64,000 nucleotides of DNA from NCBI GenBank assembly GCA_002914845.1, contig JXTC01000287.1, forward strand, positions 128,339 through 192,338, in the 5' to 3' direction. Numbering within the stretch: position 1 is the first letter of the stretch; the number at the start of each line of letters is the position of its first letter. The notes under the pieces are model-generated. The model had not been told where the DNA came from. It was given only the letters and a program-made list of their open reading frames with translations, and ran no database searches. The stretch is from Trema orientale. Taxonomy: Eukaryota > Streptophyta > Magnoliopsida > Rosales > Cannabaceae. Position numbers and translations under genes: made by a program. Positions 22,544 through 36,097 of this stretch are shown here, piece after piece.

Positions 22544-25500
22544 ATGGATTTGGACAATGCACTATCTGGTGAAACATCAAATTATTGGGAAAAGAAGTAC
22601 GAAAGAAAGAGGAATAATCGTAGTTCATTCGTTCCTATAAGGGAGGAGGCAACAGCATTGGAGTCCGCGGACAATGCTATTACAGAGTTGTTGCCAACAT
22701 CAAAAAGCAAGAAACAGAGGAAAAAGGGTAGGAGAGATGACAAAACTGAAACGGATAATACGGATCATGAAAGTGCTTCTCTGGAGTCAGCAGACAATGC
22801 TAATACGGAGTTGTTGCCAACATCAAAAAGCAAGAAACAGAGGAAAAAACGTGGGGGAGATAGTACGGAACATGAAAGTGCCTCTCTGAAGAGCAGTGTT
22901 TCCAAAGGAGATTTGCATTCGGCATCTGTAGCTGGTACTAATGGAGAGACAAGTTTGGAAAGGTGCACTTTAGAGTCTCACAGTCAGTCTGTTGGTAGCG
23001 GAGAATTAGTGCCGACTTCAGAAAAGAAAAAAAAGAAAAAAAAATCTAAAAGTAATGAGCCTAAGACAAATAATACAGAACATGAGAATTTGAAGGGTGT
23101 CACCCTGAAGTCTGCAGCTGAAGAAACAGAACAACTTCTTCTGGATGGCCCACACCAAACTGGTCTTGAGAGGACATCAAATTTGGAAAGAACCACCCAT
23201 CATGAAAGTGCCTCACTGAAGAGTAGTGCTTCTAAAGGAGATTTGCATCCGGAATTTGTAGTTGGTATTAACGGAGGCACAAGTTCGGAAAAGTTCCCTT
23301 CAGAGTCTCCAGTTAACAGTGAGTCTGTAATTGGCAGAGAAGTGGAACTGACTTCAGGAAAGAAAAAAAAGAAGAAAAGATCAAAAAGTAACAACCCTGA
23401 GATAAGTAATATCAAGCCTGAGAATCTGAATGGTGCCGCCATGGAGTCTACGGCTAAAGAAAGAGCACAACAACTCGAGGATGGCCCAGGCCAAAGTAGT
23501 GTTGAGAGAACGGAAAATTTGGAAAGTCCCACGCCTGCGGCAGATTTGAGTTGCTCCAAGGTAAAGAAAAAGAGAAAGAGAAAGAGAAAGCAAAATAAAA
23601 AGAACCAGCTAAGTGAGCAGAATGAACACGAAAGTAATGATAAAGTTAATGAATTTCTTCAAGGTACTGATATGCAGAATATTGTGTTAGATAAAACTGA
23701 GTCTTTTCAGCCTTTGGTAAAAGCATCTGCAAGAACAGAACCAGAAGCAGAGCACATGGATCACACCCTTCAGCAAAATGTTGGCATGCTCAACCAAGGT
23801 GTAACAGATGATAAACATTCAGCAGAGGATTTTGGAAATTTTGTTACAGAAGTTGTAGGGTTGATTTCAGCTGACACATTGGAGAACCCTCCAGCCACTG
23901 ATGAGCAAAATAGTTTTCCAGGTGGAGTAGATACTGTTTCAATAAAGAAACATGATGACTGCACTGAGGTTGGTCACGTTCTTGAATCTAGCGAAATTGA
24001 TACAAACAAGAGGAAGAAAAGAAAACGTCGCTCAGCAAAAAGAAAGCCATCTGAATTGGGAATTACTCTGCAACCTGTGGAGGATAATGACGTTAATGGC
24101 ACTTCATCTGGATTACTGGAGAATATTGCAGCATCATCTTTAGGAATAGAGGCTGTCTCAGAACAGGTGGTTGACATTTTAAATGAGAAAGACTTTAGCC
24201 GTTCAGATATTAAACCTGCACCTCAGGAAAGAAAGAAGGTTTCTACATGTAGAAACAAATCTCTGAACGATGCATCTGAGGTAGATGTTACTGTCGAAAA
24301 CTACGAACAGAAGAATCGTGGAAATCTGGTAAGGGAACATGATGCATTAGGACTAGATGGAAATTATCATTGCAAAGAGAATGGTCCTAGTGATCTCCTT
24401 AAATTAGATGCAGTCAAGATAGAAACCATAAGGGAAGAAGCTCCTTCATCACATTATGATGAAGGTAAAGACAGAGTTCATTTGGAAGCTACCACAATAG
24501 AAGGCAATCTTTCACAGTTACCTAGAACTTTACCAGAAAGAACTTTGGTAGCTCGGTCTCAGAAACAGCTACTCATCCTTGATGTGAATGGGCTTCTTGT
24601 TGACTTTGTTAGTTATCCTTCCAGGCTATTCAGACATGACATAACAATATCAAAAAAATATGGTGAGAACTGCCAGTTCAGCTATCTTTTGAATTTTTTA
24701 TTATTATTAGTATTATTTATTTATTGGTACTTTATTTTTACAACTAATTTTTTTTTGTTTTTTTTTCTTTCCCCTAGTTTATAAGAGGCCTCACTGCGAT
24801 GAGTTTCTAGAATTTTGCTTTGAGAAGTTCAATGTTGGTGTTTGGTCATCAAGAATGAAGTAATTTTCAAATCATGAGCTTTTTATTATTGTTTTATGTT
24901 TTGTTTTAATTATTTTTTCTTGGCATTGTAAAACCCCTCATTTTTGTAGGCGTCTTATTTCTGAAAGTACTTGTTCTACATTCTTAATTTGCAGGTGGAA
25001 TATGGACAAGGTGATAGAGTTTCTTTTTCGAGATTCCAAACACAAGTTACTCTTTTGCTGGGTATAGCCATCATTTAACCATTTTAAGTTTACATATTTT
25101 GAGATGCATGACTTAGTAACTTATTGCTTTAAACCTCCCCTTGACAAGATTTAGTGTTTCTTTGACTGAATTTGTCAGACTTTGTAGTTTTCACTCTCTT
25201 TACACATGGATAAATCTTCATGTAATGAGTCAAGTAAAATTTGGGGTGGGGTTGGGGTGATGGTGGGGAGAAGAAAGAATTCTGAATGGATGATTGAGAT
25301 GTTTAAGTTTCATGGACTTATTTGCATGGTAATATGTTATAGTCGACAGGTTTTTGTTTGTTTTTCGTTTGCTCAAGTGTGTGGAAGCGTGAGGTAGTTG
25401 TATTTTCTAATGTATTTCATGAATGTATGCTGCTGTGGGACATTTCATTATTCTAGACAATTTTTTTTCCCATCTCTCTTTCTTTTGTTTATTGTTTAGT

Positions 25501-26915
25501 TTTCTGTGAAGTTGATTTGAGCTGCTGAGCTTTTGTCAGTGAGTTAAACTTGTATTAGGCAGTCATAGTTGAAGTTAAAATTTTGTGTTCTGTAGAATTT
25601 TTTTTTTTTTTTTCATCCTTTCTGTTGAAAAAATATTGAGGTATAGTTTTTCGAAGCTAACACTCATCGGAAGTGGTGTTTCATGTTTGTGCTTGTTATC
25701 TTGATCAAATGGGCTCCCATTTATTAAGATCAATGCAATATCAACTCATAGTTGCAATCCAATTTCTTTACATGATTATGCAGGACCAGTCTCACTGCAC
25801 TACTACGAAGTTTAACACCCTTGAGAATAAAAATAAACCTTTAGTTTTCAAAGAACTAAGGAAGCTATGGGAAAAGCTGGAGCCTGATCTTCCATGGGAG
25901 AAAGGAGAGTATGATGAGACAAATACGTTATTATTGGATGATTCCCCATATAAGGCTTTACGCAATCCGGTTAGCCTTGAGAATGATCTCCCTTGTTACT
26001 TTAGAAAAATCTCTTATGTTCTTATTTGCAATTATGTACAATGCCTTGTTAATGGTTCAGAATTTTTGTCTAAAATTCTAACATTGTTCCTTTACTTATG
26101 TGATCTTCTTTTATTTAGGCCAACACTGCAATCTTTCCCAGGCCATATCGGTATGGTGATAGGTCAGATAAGTCTTTAGGTGAGACATTTGGTGTAGTTT
26201 CGAAATATTTTGTAATACTTTGCTTTTGGGAAGTTATGTTCACATCTAATGGATCAACATGCCATGTCTTGGTCACAAACATCCGTGAAAGGTTCTAGGG
26301 CACATTGTATAACTATTACCTACTCTACATTAATTTCCTAAGTTCAAATTTCCTTTACCTGTCTTCCCACTCTTGCCATCATGCCCTAAAATAAGTTTGT
26401 TTTTTTTGCTTGAACCCTAAAATAAGTTTGTTTCTTGTATAGTATGACATTCTTGTTTTGTCATGTCTCATATAGTTATCTGAATCTATAATATTTGCTC
26501 AACATCTTTTGTTCTTATTACCTAGAATTACCACTTTAGATGGGTAAATTCACAAATTTTTTTTAACTTACGAAATTTTCGTGAAATGTAAGAATTTCTG
26601 AAATGGTGTATTTGAGATAGGAAATATTTCCTGTAAAGTTGATTTCAATAATCTATGAATAGTTTTTCTCCCATACTTGCTCAACTAGTGTTTGCTGTTC
26701 CGTTGATGATGCAGTTATTGCGTTGTTGTGTCAAATAACGCTGATGTCTTTCTTTTGTACTTGTTGTTACAGGACCTGGAGGTGATCTTCGGACTTATCT
26801 CGAAGGCTTAGCTACAACTGACAATATTCAAAAGTATGTAGAATGTAATCCATTTGGTCAAGAAGCTATTACAAAATCGCACAAATCATGGGAATTTTAC
26901 AGTAAATTATTGTAG
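22544..26915 (+). CDS. Nuclear-type protein with C-terminal FCP1/NIF-like HAD phosphatase domain
   Basis: I read six exons: 22544-24662, 24778-24859, 24995-25061, 25784-25979 shortened to end at 25969, 26119-26179 and 26773-26915. All have GT-AG introns and consistent phase, giving 885 aa. I chose the ATG at 22544; the codon before it is TTG. Residues 1 to about 670 are charged and low-complexity, with basic K/R runs that look like nuclear signals and two nested internal duplications (TELLPTSKSKKQRKK twice; HESASLKSS..KGDLH twice). The conserved domain starts near residue 675: LLILDVNGLLVDF (D680), VGVWSSR (S730/S731), LLFCWDQSHC, KPLVFKELRKLW, and LLLDDSPYKALRNP (D808, D809). This order matches HAD motifs I to IV of the FCP1/SCP/NIF-like family. 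Motif I reads DVNG where active enzymes usually have DxDG/DxDE, so catalysis may be altered. Substrate and role are unknown. Confidence 0.85.
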
Positions 26916-29900
26916 CAGACAGACAAGATAGCCTCCAAACCATGAAACCGGTAGTTTCACTAATATTGCTTATCTATAGTCATATGGGAAAAGGAATTCC
27001 TTGAGTTGCATTTTTCTTTTCAGCAATGTTATAGGAGCTATTTAGGTGGTAATGCTGATGAACCAAATATGGAAAGCTTTTTGCATCTTACAGAACTAGA
27101 CTATGAAATAGAACACCCCTTGAAATTTGTTGGTTTTTTGAAACTTGGAACCTTCACTCTCTCTCTTCTTTCTCTTAGCGGGGTTATATATCATATTAAG
27201 GTACGAAACCATTTTCTATTCTGCCTCAAACTTCTGACATTGTTTAGAAGATGATGATGATACCCTGAGAAGAATACAGTTGTGAGGATTTGATAGGATT
27301 CTCTTGATGCAAAATAACAAAAAGATTTTTTCTTATATTTTCATTTTTGCATACATAATCTCCAGTTTTGTATTCATTACATTATTCATTCGTTATGACG
27401 ATAATTTTGTATTATTCTTGTTTGTAAGTTAGAAGATATGGAATTATAGTTCTTTTATTTGAATTTTGTTGTGTGGATAGATTTTGGGTGATAACTAGTT
27501 TTTGAAACTTGAAAGCTTGAATATTAATCGAAGTGCAGGAAACATTAGGAATGGTTTTGTTCTCTTGTGAAAAGAGTTGGTTCTTCTATTCCTTATAATA
27601 ATATTTCTCATTGGTTTTGAAATGTACCATTTCTTATCTCATGAAGCAGCTAAATTGAGAAGATAAATCATAAATTTTGTAGACGACTATTTTGCCTCAT
27701 TTATTTATCTAGTTATTAGTTTTCGAGTTCTCACTGTGCATAAGTGCATATACTCTCTCTCTCTAATTGGAGTAAAGAAATATTTTTTTTTCCATAAATA
27801 GTGTTGTGTGTTATGTTGTATTATAGAGTATAATCATTAATTAGATTCAGTACTTCTGCTTGAATTTCTGGTTGTGCTTGTGATTTCTGTAGTATGTATT
27901 TAGTGGTGATAGACTACAATCATGCACCATAACCTGGTAAGTTCCGCACTGTCATGAGCCTAATCCAAAGATCAGTCATACTTTGCCTTGTACCTGAAAC
28001 TGAATTATCTTTTAGAAATTACAAACCACCAAATCTTAGTACAGGCTCCCACCTAAACACAACATGCCTTGGACCCAAATCCAGCGACCCAACTACATCC
28101 CACCATTACTAAGCCTAGTTAACCAATTAATCAAGAAGCATGCATTACATGCAAATAAAATAACAGAAAGCAGTAAAGCTCGTGAAATTTGTTTGGCAGA
28201 TGGGCAATCTGGATTTAGCGGGTTCTTTAGGTATATTTGGGCTTATGAATATGACTAGATGGACGGACTATCCTGTCTTTTACAATGATAGATTTGGTTT
28301 TGACTTGATTATGACGGATAATGAATGAAAATTGGTGACTTGTAACTTGCCAAATCAATGTACTATACTTTTGTCCAAATACAAGACAAGGACAACTATG
28401 TAGAAAATCCATACATTTTACATGGACACAGATGATGTAATGGCCTATATCGTGTGTGCGCGTTTTTTTCTTTTTTTAACACATAAATAAATGATTCTAC
28501 TTGTAGGAAAATCAGAACTTAAAAAAAAAAAAAAGAAGAGATTTTCTAGTTTCTCGAAATAACTATTAAGAGTTTTTATGTTATCTAGTTGGATATAATC
28601 TGAGCTTGCTTGTAGATGAGCGGATGCACACTTTCTTTCAGCAACTAGATTGGTTTATTCAATCAAGTATTGGTTATGATAATAAACCCTAGTCCTTCTC
28701 TCTCTCAGTTTTAATAATTCCATATCAGATCTAGCTTGTAGTACCACCTCTTAAATTTGAGATTTCTTCTCAGATCTATATCTATTTAGTAGCTAGATTT
28801 TTTTTTTTTCCACGTGCATGGATCTCAATTGGTGTTGGCCTCATATAGTCTACCCTGCCAATAACTCAACCAGGAGCTAAGTGTTGAAGGCAATAGATTG
28901 TCGGGGTCCTTGTTTTTTGTTTCTCTTGAAGAATCATGGTAACCCATATATTTGTTTTTAGTTGTGTTTGCGATCCATTTTTTATTTCCTTTCTTTGAGG
29001 AATTTGAAATTATAATCCTTATACTTACATTGTAATTTGAAGCTTTTTGTTTTGATTAATGATATTCCCTTGAGGAGCCCGTTTATATATATAAAAAAAA
29101 AAAATAGAAATAACTATAAAAGTAAACTTGAATTGGATTTTGGACCAAAATCAATCCTAAATGGAACTATATCGAACATTTTGGGCCAGTAATTGAAACA
29201 AAGTGTATAATATAAACTACTAGCTTGGTGAATGACCATATTTGTCTATAAAACCCATAACTTTCTTCAACATCTTGGCACATAGAGTCACCATCGTCGT
29301 CTTCATTGAGGTAGTTGTTGGTCTTGAGTCTTGACAGTTGATTATAAATTTGTTACCCAACCACCACCCGACCGGAAAAAGCTTTATATAATTTGAAGAG
29401 AATCCCCATGTGGTTTCCCTTAGTTGGTTTATATGTATGTAATGTATATGTATTTATATATATATATATTGTTATATATCCATTAGAGGAACATATTTGC
29501 CAACCAAATTGCGTTAGATTTCCATGTGCCCTTGACCTATTTATTTATTTGAAGAAAATTGGCAGGGGTTGGACTTTTTTTTGGCCATGCATTATTTAAG
29601 AACACAAACCATTTATTAGTCTCTTGGGCCCACAAAAACAAAAAACTAAACCCTAGGCCCACCTCTATTGTCCAACAACATGGTCCCCTTGTCTTGGCTG
29701 GTCTTGGGTCCAGATGACACGTGGGAAAAAGCCCATAAATCCAAAGAATATAGAGGGTAAATTATAAACATTTATAGGGTGTGTATTGTTTGAAATTTTT
29801 TCTTAGACGCATTACCAAAGCAACTCCTTAAATTTTTGCTGTAATCATAACAAATGAAAATTGCCATGTGCTTCAAATGAGGTAGTTTGAGACAATCTGG

Positions 29901-30700
29901 CAAAATCAATTAATTGCCATTTTTAGCCAGACTTTGATCACTTTGAGGCAGTTTTGATTCTAAATAGTATTATTAGGTTGCTAAATTAACACTCATCATA
30001 TGCAATATAATTGTCCAAACTAATCCTTTTCCCCTTCAGAAAAGTAACAATTAACAAAACGAGCATTATCAATTTTGATCATATTTTAAAGTATGTGATG
30101 AAAAAGGATAAATAATAAATCATTTATAAATTAGGACTTTGATTTAATAGAGATGTGACCGGGATAAGCGACCAAACATTTCGGCTATAGTCGAAATTTT
30201 TTATTATGGTCGAGACGGTTTTTTATTGTGGTTAAAAAATTTTTCGACCACTGGTCAAAATGGCCAAGATAGGCGATCGAAATTGGTCGAACACCTCAGT
30301 CAAGCTTGGTCGAGTGCAAACAAGATCTTGTAAGGTGCTTTAGCGTTTATCAAGGATGTGGGCATCTAAGTAATTTTAGATGTGTGATGTGACGATGAGG
30401 ATTAGTTTTGATAACATTTAGAGATAAGTTCTCTTTTTCACCATGAAGATATTAGTAGACCTTTTGGATGTAAATATCTCTTAATAGAAGCAAATACAAC
30501 ATACGAATTTAAGATAGAAATATGTTGGCTTAGTTGAAACGATGAGGAGGTTTTTCTAAGGTATTGGAATCTAATAAGTTTACTATTTTTTTGTGCTTAT
30601 AAATAATAATTACTTGTTTGGATCTATAAATTATGTGGGAGTTTAGGGAAGTATGACAAAAAGAAAGGGAAAATTAAAAAAAAAAAAATCGAATTCGTAT
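26916..30700. other. 3' flank of gene 1 and intergenic DNA
   Basis: The first few hundred bases should hold the gene 1 3' UTR. A CAG acceptor-like site at about 27024 followed by an open frame (27006-27254) could be a 3' UTR exon, but I see no homology. The rest is AT-rich with T-runs, a TA repeat at 29456-29470 and a TCGACC/GGTCGA-rich stretch at 30150-30310. No supported gene was found. Confidence 0.4.
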
Positions 30701-31170
30701 TTTTATTTTTTAGTTTTTTTTGGGTCAATAGTTAGTATGAGTCACCTAATAATAAAATGATTAGAGAGTTATTTGGTGCTGATATACTATGTCATGTGTA
30801 AATCTACAATTACGAGATCTTTTAGGACTATTAGCAACCTGCAAAATCAAAAGGCAGCAAGAGTGCTTTTTGGACACTTGGGTGATGCCAGTCGAAAGGA
30901 CTCTGATGGTCAAGTCAGCAATAGTAGATAGAAAGAATATAAAGCAAGTGAATAATAAAGAAAAATAATAAGTAGAATAGAGTGAAAATATAATAGACTA
31001 GTATAGGTTAAGAGCTTAGGTGTCCTAGTGAAGGCTAAGAGGCTTGGATGACCGAGAGTCTAAGAGCTTAAAGAATAAGTCTGAATGCTAGAGTATGAGT
31101 ACTGGTGCTAGATTGGTCGTATCCGCACCATGCTAGGATGAAGAAGTATTCATAGAGGTGACTAACGCTA
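30701..31170. other. Unassigned sequence left of copia element 2
   Basis: Together with 37689-38394 this is the target into which the copia element inserted. It has no clear ORF. It may be an older repeat but I could not classify it. Confidence 0.3.
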
Positions 31171-31701
31171 TGTTAGATATACATAATGGATTGTTAAACT
31201 AAATACAATCCTAGAACCTATCATACAAAATTATCAGGAAAAGATTTGTTGAGAAACTGAGACAAACATGAATCCATAGCCAAAGACGATGAATACTCTA
31301 GCGGAGGCGTTAAATTGAGAGCCAGAGGGTTAGAGGCCTTCCACAGCCATTGAGAGCCAGAGGGTTAGAGACCTTCCACAGCCAGAATACTCTATGTATA
31401 CTCAATGGGTTCTCTCTCTGTTGATGGAGGCAGAGGAGAAGAGCATAAGTTCTTTTTGGCTTGGGGACCAAAACCCTAATGGTTATATCCTTATATACTA
31501 ATAGCCAATAGAGACTCCATCAATCCTTATTGGTCCAGTATTGGGTAACTACACATTACATAGTCCATACTTAATTGGTAATTTCTTGAGCCTAAAATTA
31601 GATCACTTAATTGGCCCCACTTAATTAGACAGCTATAATATTATATAATTGTTATAAAAAACCTGTGGCCCATAATAGGGTTATACGTATATAACCCAAC
31701 A
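31171..31701 (-). mobile_element. 3' LTR of copia element 2
   Basis: On the + strand it runs TGTTAGATATAC to ATAACCCAACA. It contains a direct duplication of 35 bp (31314-31348 and 31349-31383, starting ATTGAGAGCCAGAGGG). The duplication is shared with the other LTR and so predates insertion. Confidence 0.92.
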
Positions 31702-31715
31702 ATCTCCCACTTGGG
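31702..31715 (-). promoter_or_regulatory. Polypurine tract of copia element 2
   Basis: On the minus strand it reads AAGTGGGAGATT directly before the LTR start TGTTGGGTTAT. This is the usual plant copia arrangement. Confidence 0.8.
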
Positions 31716-32149
31716 CTACATGGATTTTTCCTGAGATAAATATATAATGAAAACTTGAGTGCGCACTTTATTACTGTCTATTAAGAAATTACTCCTTAAG
31801 ACAATCTGAACTATCTTGTATATCAACATGAAACCAAAGTGGCCTTCATTGTACTTAGGTAGGTAACTAAACCCATCAATGATTACCAAATCAATACACA
31901 CGATGACACAGATCAAGTATAGATGTGTGGCATGAAAATTACACGAAAAGTGATCTTACATGCCTATTTCCATCTGGTCCAACTTTTAACTGAAATGATA
32001 TCAACCTTAGTCTTTCTTCTTAATGCATTATCGCAAACTTTATATTTAAACCGCAGTAGGAAAGATAATAATATGATAAATATCATATTTGAATTCAGAG
32101 TTTGCAAAAAATCTATCTACCATATTCTGTAGAAACTAAACAAGGAATA

Positions 32150-35100
32150 AGTGTCACTAATGAACATCTAGACCAAACTACAAACTCCCACTGAAACTGC
32201 ACATCTTTAAAATACAATACCATTATGAGCAACATGCTCATGAAAGTACCTTAGGCGATAAACCTTTGGTGAGTGACTACTATCATAGAGTTTGTACTTA
32301 CATATTCCTTAGACACTTGTCAACTCTGAAACCTTTATTTTAATAACAGATAGTTTAAAGTCTATATACTTTGACTTCAAGAGTTTCTGTTATTATTAGA
32401 ACACATCAATGCGGCCTAACTATCACAATAATTCCTTAATAGTCTTTTAAAACCATCAACCACAGTTTGCAGCCTGGTAATAAAGTTCCGCAGTTATATT
32501 CCATAAATCGATGCCTTATAACAAGATATATATACTTTGCTCCGTAGTGAAAAAGCTATGAGTGTTTATTTAACACTCTTCCAAATAGCTCCTCCATTTA
32601 GCAAATATATATATATAACCAGAAGTGGATCTTTAACTATACAGGCATCCAACAAAATCAGAATCGAAATATCCAATGATCTTTGAAATTTCTCCGATTT
32701 CTGATAAATGAGCACATAAACTAATGTTCTCTCTAAATTCTGCATAACCCATTTTGCTACTACTTAATGATCCATATGAGGGTTATTAATATCTGCTTAA
32801 CAATCTTGAATATACATAAGAGTCTCTACTGCCAATGCATAAGAGAATTTCTGTATTTCCTTAATTTCAATATCATTATGGGCACTGGTTGAGATTATAT
32901 TTATTACCCTTAGCCAATGGGCGTATCTCTTGAAAAATAATTCTTATCGATATAGATCTTTTGTGACATCCTAAAAGATACTTCAGGAATGATCTCAATG
33001 TATCTGTATTCCTTAGCACAAAAGAGACGTCCTCAAGATCTTTCACATTAATACCCTTCGATAGAAATTTTTTAGTTTCGTACAACAAGCCTATATCATT
33101 ACTAGCCAAAAATATGCCATTGACATACAAAATCAGGAAGATAAACTTGCTCCCACTAAACTTGTGATATATAAGACCATCAACTAAATTTTCCTCAAAA
33201 CCAAACGAGAAAATAATTAGATGGAATCTATAATATCTTAACGGGAAACAGGTAGTCTTTAATTTCACCTAATGTAACTCCAGAATATGATGAGCTACTA
33301 GTGCCAAAATTATCCTGAAGGAGTCTTTCATTAAAACTGGAAAGAAAGTCTCTTTATAAATAATGCCTTCCTTTAGAGAGAAACCATTGGAACTAGATGA
33401 ACTTAAATGTCGAGAAGATCTTAAACGTCATTGTCCTTCATGGATTTCATCTCATTCTTTATGGCATTAATCCACTTTGAGAGTTAGAATATTGTTTTAG
33501 CTTGAGTGAAAATAATTAGATCATTTTCTACTCCCATATCAAACACATATTCTTGGAGATTAACAATATAAATATCCGAAGTTGTACTTCTCTTTTTCCC
33601 TAGTGGATTTCCTTCATGGCACTTTCTCTTGAGGTTATTGAGTTTGCTCTTTTGGAGCAACTGTCTTATTTTGGATAAGGAGTTGCTGAATATTGTCTTG
33701 ATCCAAATTTGTATCTTGAATAATGTCAGGTATAGAAGCTTAAAACCTGAACATTTTTAATTACAACTGAAGGAAGAGAAATGAATTCCTCCTTAAAGAC
33801 AATATTCTTAATCTTTTTCTCCCCCCAAACTTAACATCCTCAAAGAATTTATATTTTCCTATTTTGAAAAGGATTTATAAGAGATATCATAAAAATGAAT
33901 CCTCTTAACTTTTCAAAGTACCGAATGAAATAGTAGCTAAAATTCTTAAGTCCAATCAATTTTCATATAGCCTATATGGCCTAATCTTAATTGGACAACC
34001 CCAGACATGCAAGTACGTAATGCTAGGCTTCTTGCCTGTCAATAGCGCGTAGGGGTTTTAGCTACATCTTTAGTGAAAGCTTTGTTTAGTATGTATACTA
34101 CAGTTGTTAAGTTTCTTTTCTAGAGTGATTTAAGTAAAGAAGAATGATTAATCACACTTCTCACCATGTCCTTAAGTGTGCTTTATTGTCATTGAACAAT
34201 ACTATTTATACTAGGTTTTCCTGGTATTTCGTATTGTCGGACGATTCTAAATGTCTCTAGGAACTGAGTGAAGGGCTCTGGACTTTGTTAACTTTATCCG
34301 TCTTACCTACCATAGTATGCACTATGATTAGATTTGACAGTTTTAATTTCCCAGCTCAGTTGAATTTCAACTTGGACATTGAAAAAACTTAGACACATCC
34401 AGAAATTGAGACTTCTCATGAACCAAAATAGGTACCTTTAATGAGAATAATTGTTTATGAATATAATGTAATACTGTTGGCCATTCCAGATAATTGTATG
34501 GAATGATCTACATGTATCAGTATAAATTAGCTCTAAGACGTCAGAACTCTTGTTGATACCCAATTTCTTTATGTTTGTCTGTATTCCTTAATGTACTTAA
34601 CACAGATTCTAAAGTCCGTTAAGCAGGTTAAGAATTTCATTTGACACAAGGCTATTAATTCTCTATTAAGAGATATATAAAAAAAAAAAAACTTGTGTCA
34701 TACTATAGAGAAATTCTTTTAATTGATTTGCACTTTTGTACCATATTTCTTAATTTACAAGATTAACTTGATGAGGCAATTATTTTAAATTTATAAAGAT
34801 TATCAATCAAAGAACTAGTAGCAAGAAATTTGAATCTTGAAAGAAACTAAATTTAGCTATTTCCAAATGAACAAGGATGATTATATTTGTTCACGTCAGA
34901 AATAGAATACTTTAAAAGTCTCTTTCAAACCCAAAATTTAACCAGTCTCTAATTGTAATCTAAATAACCTTATATAGCCTCTACTGAAGTTGTGTTGTCA
35001 TTGCCCAAACAGATGAATCTTTCATTATCAATTTGTAACTGGCTTCACAAACAATCTTGCATGAACATACTTATATGAATAGTAGGATCCGTATTTATTC

Positions 35101-35925
35101 ACTAAGTGTATTTAGGTACAAGAGCTAAATTAACTTTATGAAAAACAAAATTGAGAAGCATACCCTTCTTTACACACCAAAAGGCATGATTGAGACAATC
35201 AACCTTATATATCCAGCCCTTTTGCAAAAGAAATAGACAAATTCCTTATTTTGTTTCCTTTCGCCCTTCATGCTGTAAAGACATAACTGTAGCTTTCTTA
35301 TCCTTATTCTTTTTCCTTATCTTATCTTATCTTGATAAGTACATACTAAGTGAGCACTTTTAATCTTTTCTCGCTTCAACCTACCTTCTTCTTGCACACT
35401 ATAAGAAATGATCTCAAAAGAGATCATTTGTACTTAAGAGTGTTGTAACTTTGCTTAACTAATTTGTGCAAGAAGAGAGATAGAGACCGAATGTACTACT
35501 CCAACTTAAGTGCCTTTAGTTTGGAAGCGAGATTAGACATCTCCATAATGTACTCCCTTATCTTCCCTTAATCTTTACACTGAATTGAAACGAGGTTCCA
35601 AAAAAAAAATGGTACTCATTTCGACCTTTTCGTTTTCAATAAAACGATCCGTAATTGCTTTAAGGAACTACTTAGTGTTTACCTCTTTAGGTATATCGCC
35701 CCTTATAGTTTCTATAATGGAGTGTTGTATGACCATGATACTTATGTAATTAGAATGAATTTACTACTCAAAATTCTTCTTTACCAACTGAAGAACTTTA
35801 AAATATAAGAGCAGTAGGATGTTCTATCTGGAGCACAAGGTCAAGACCAATGCAACTGAGCAGATTGTGCTCATTCCATTTCTTAAGGTTTGTGTTATTA
35901 AACACAAATATTAGACTTAATATTG
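32150..35925 (-). pseudogene. copia gag-pol remnant of element 2
   Basis: Minus-strand gag begins near 35925; the segment FNNTNLKKWNEHNLL followed by GLDL matches the N-terminal part of copia gag. Integrase C-terminal text is visible near 34080-33950. The best-preserved RT piece is 33268-32876, with LVDGLIYHKFSGSKFIFLILYV and ASNDIGLLYETKKFL. Here the catalytic YVDD box reads YVNG (33127-33116), so both aspartates are lost. RNase H relics follow towards 32150. Stops and frameshifts throughout rule out function. Confidence 0.8.
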
Positions 35926-36097
35926 GCAGATACACATTAAATAGAAACTGAACAGAGAACAAAAAACAGAAAATAACAGCTCATATTAAAAATATGTCAT
36001 AAACTAAGCATACAAAATAATAAAATATACTAGTATGACATACATTAAATAAACATATAAGGTGGGCTTCCATCACAAGATATCAAAAACAACATCA

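Noticed and set aside
22302..24177. Several minus-strand frames opposite gene 1 exon 1
   Set aside because: They are shadows of the low-complexity coding exon.
27006..27254. Possible extra exon or small gene after gene 1
   Set aside because: Gene 1 already ends with a proper stop and complete domain at 26915; this frame has no homology I recognise, though a 3' UTR exon remains possible.
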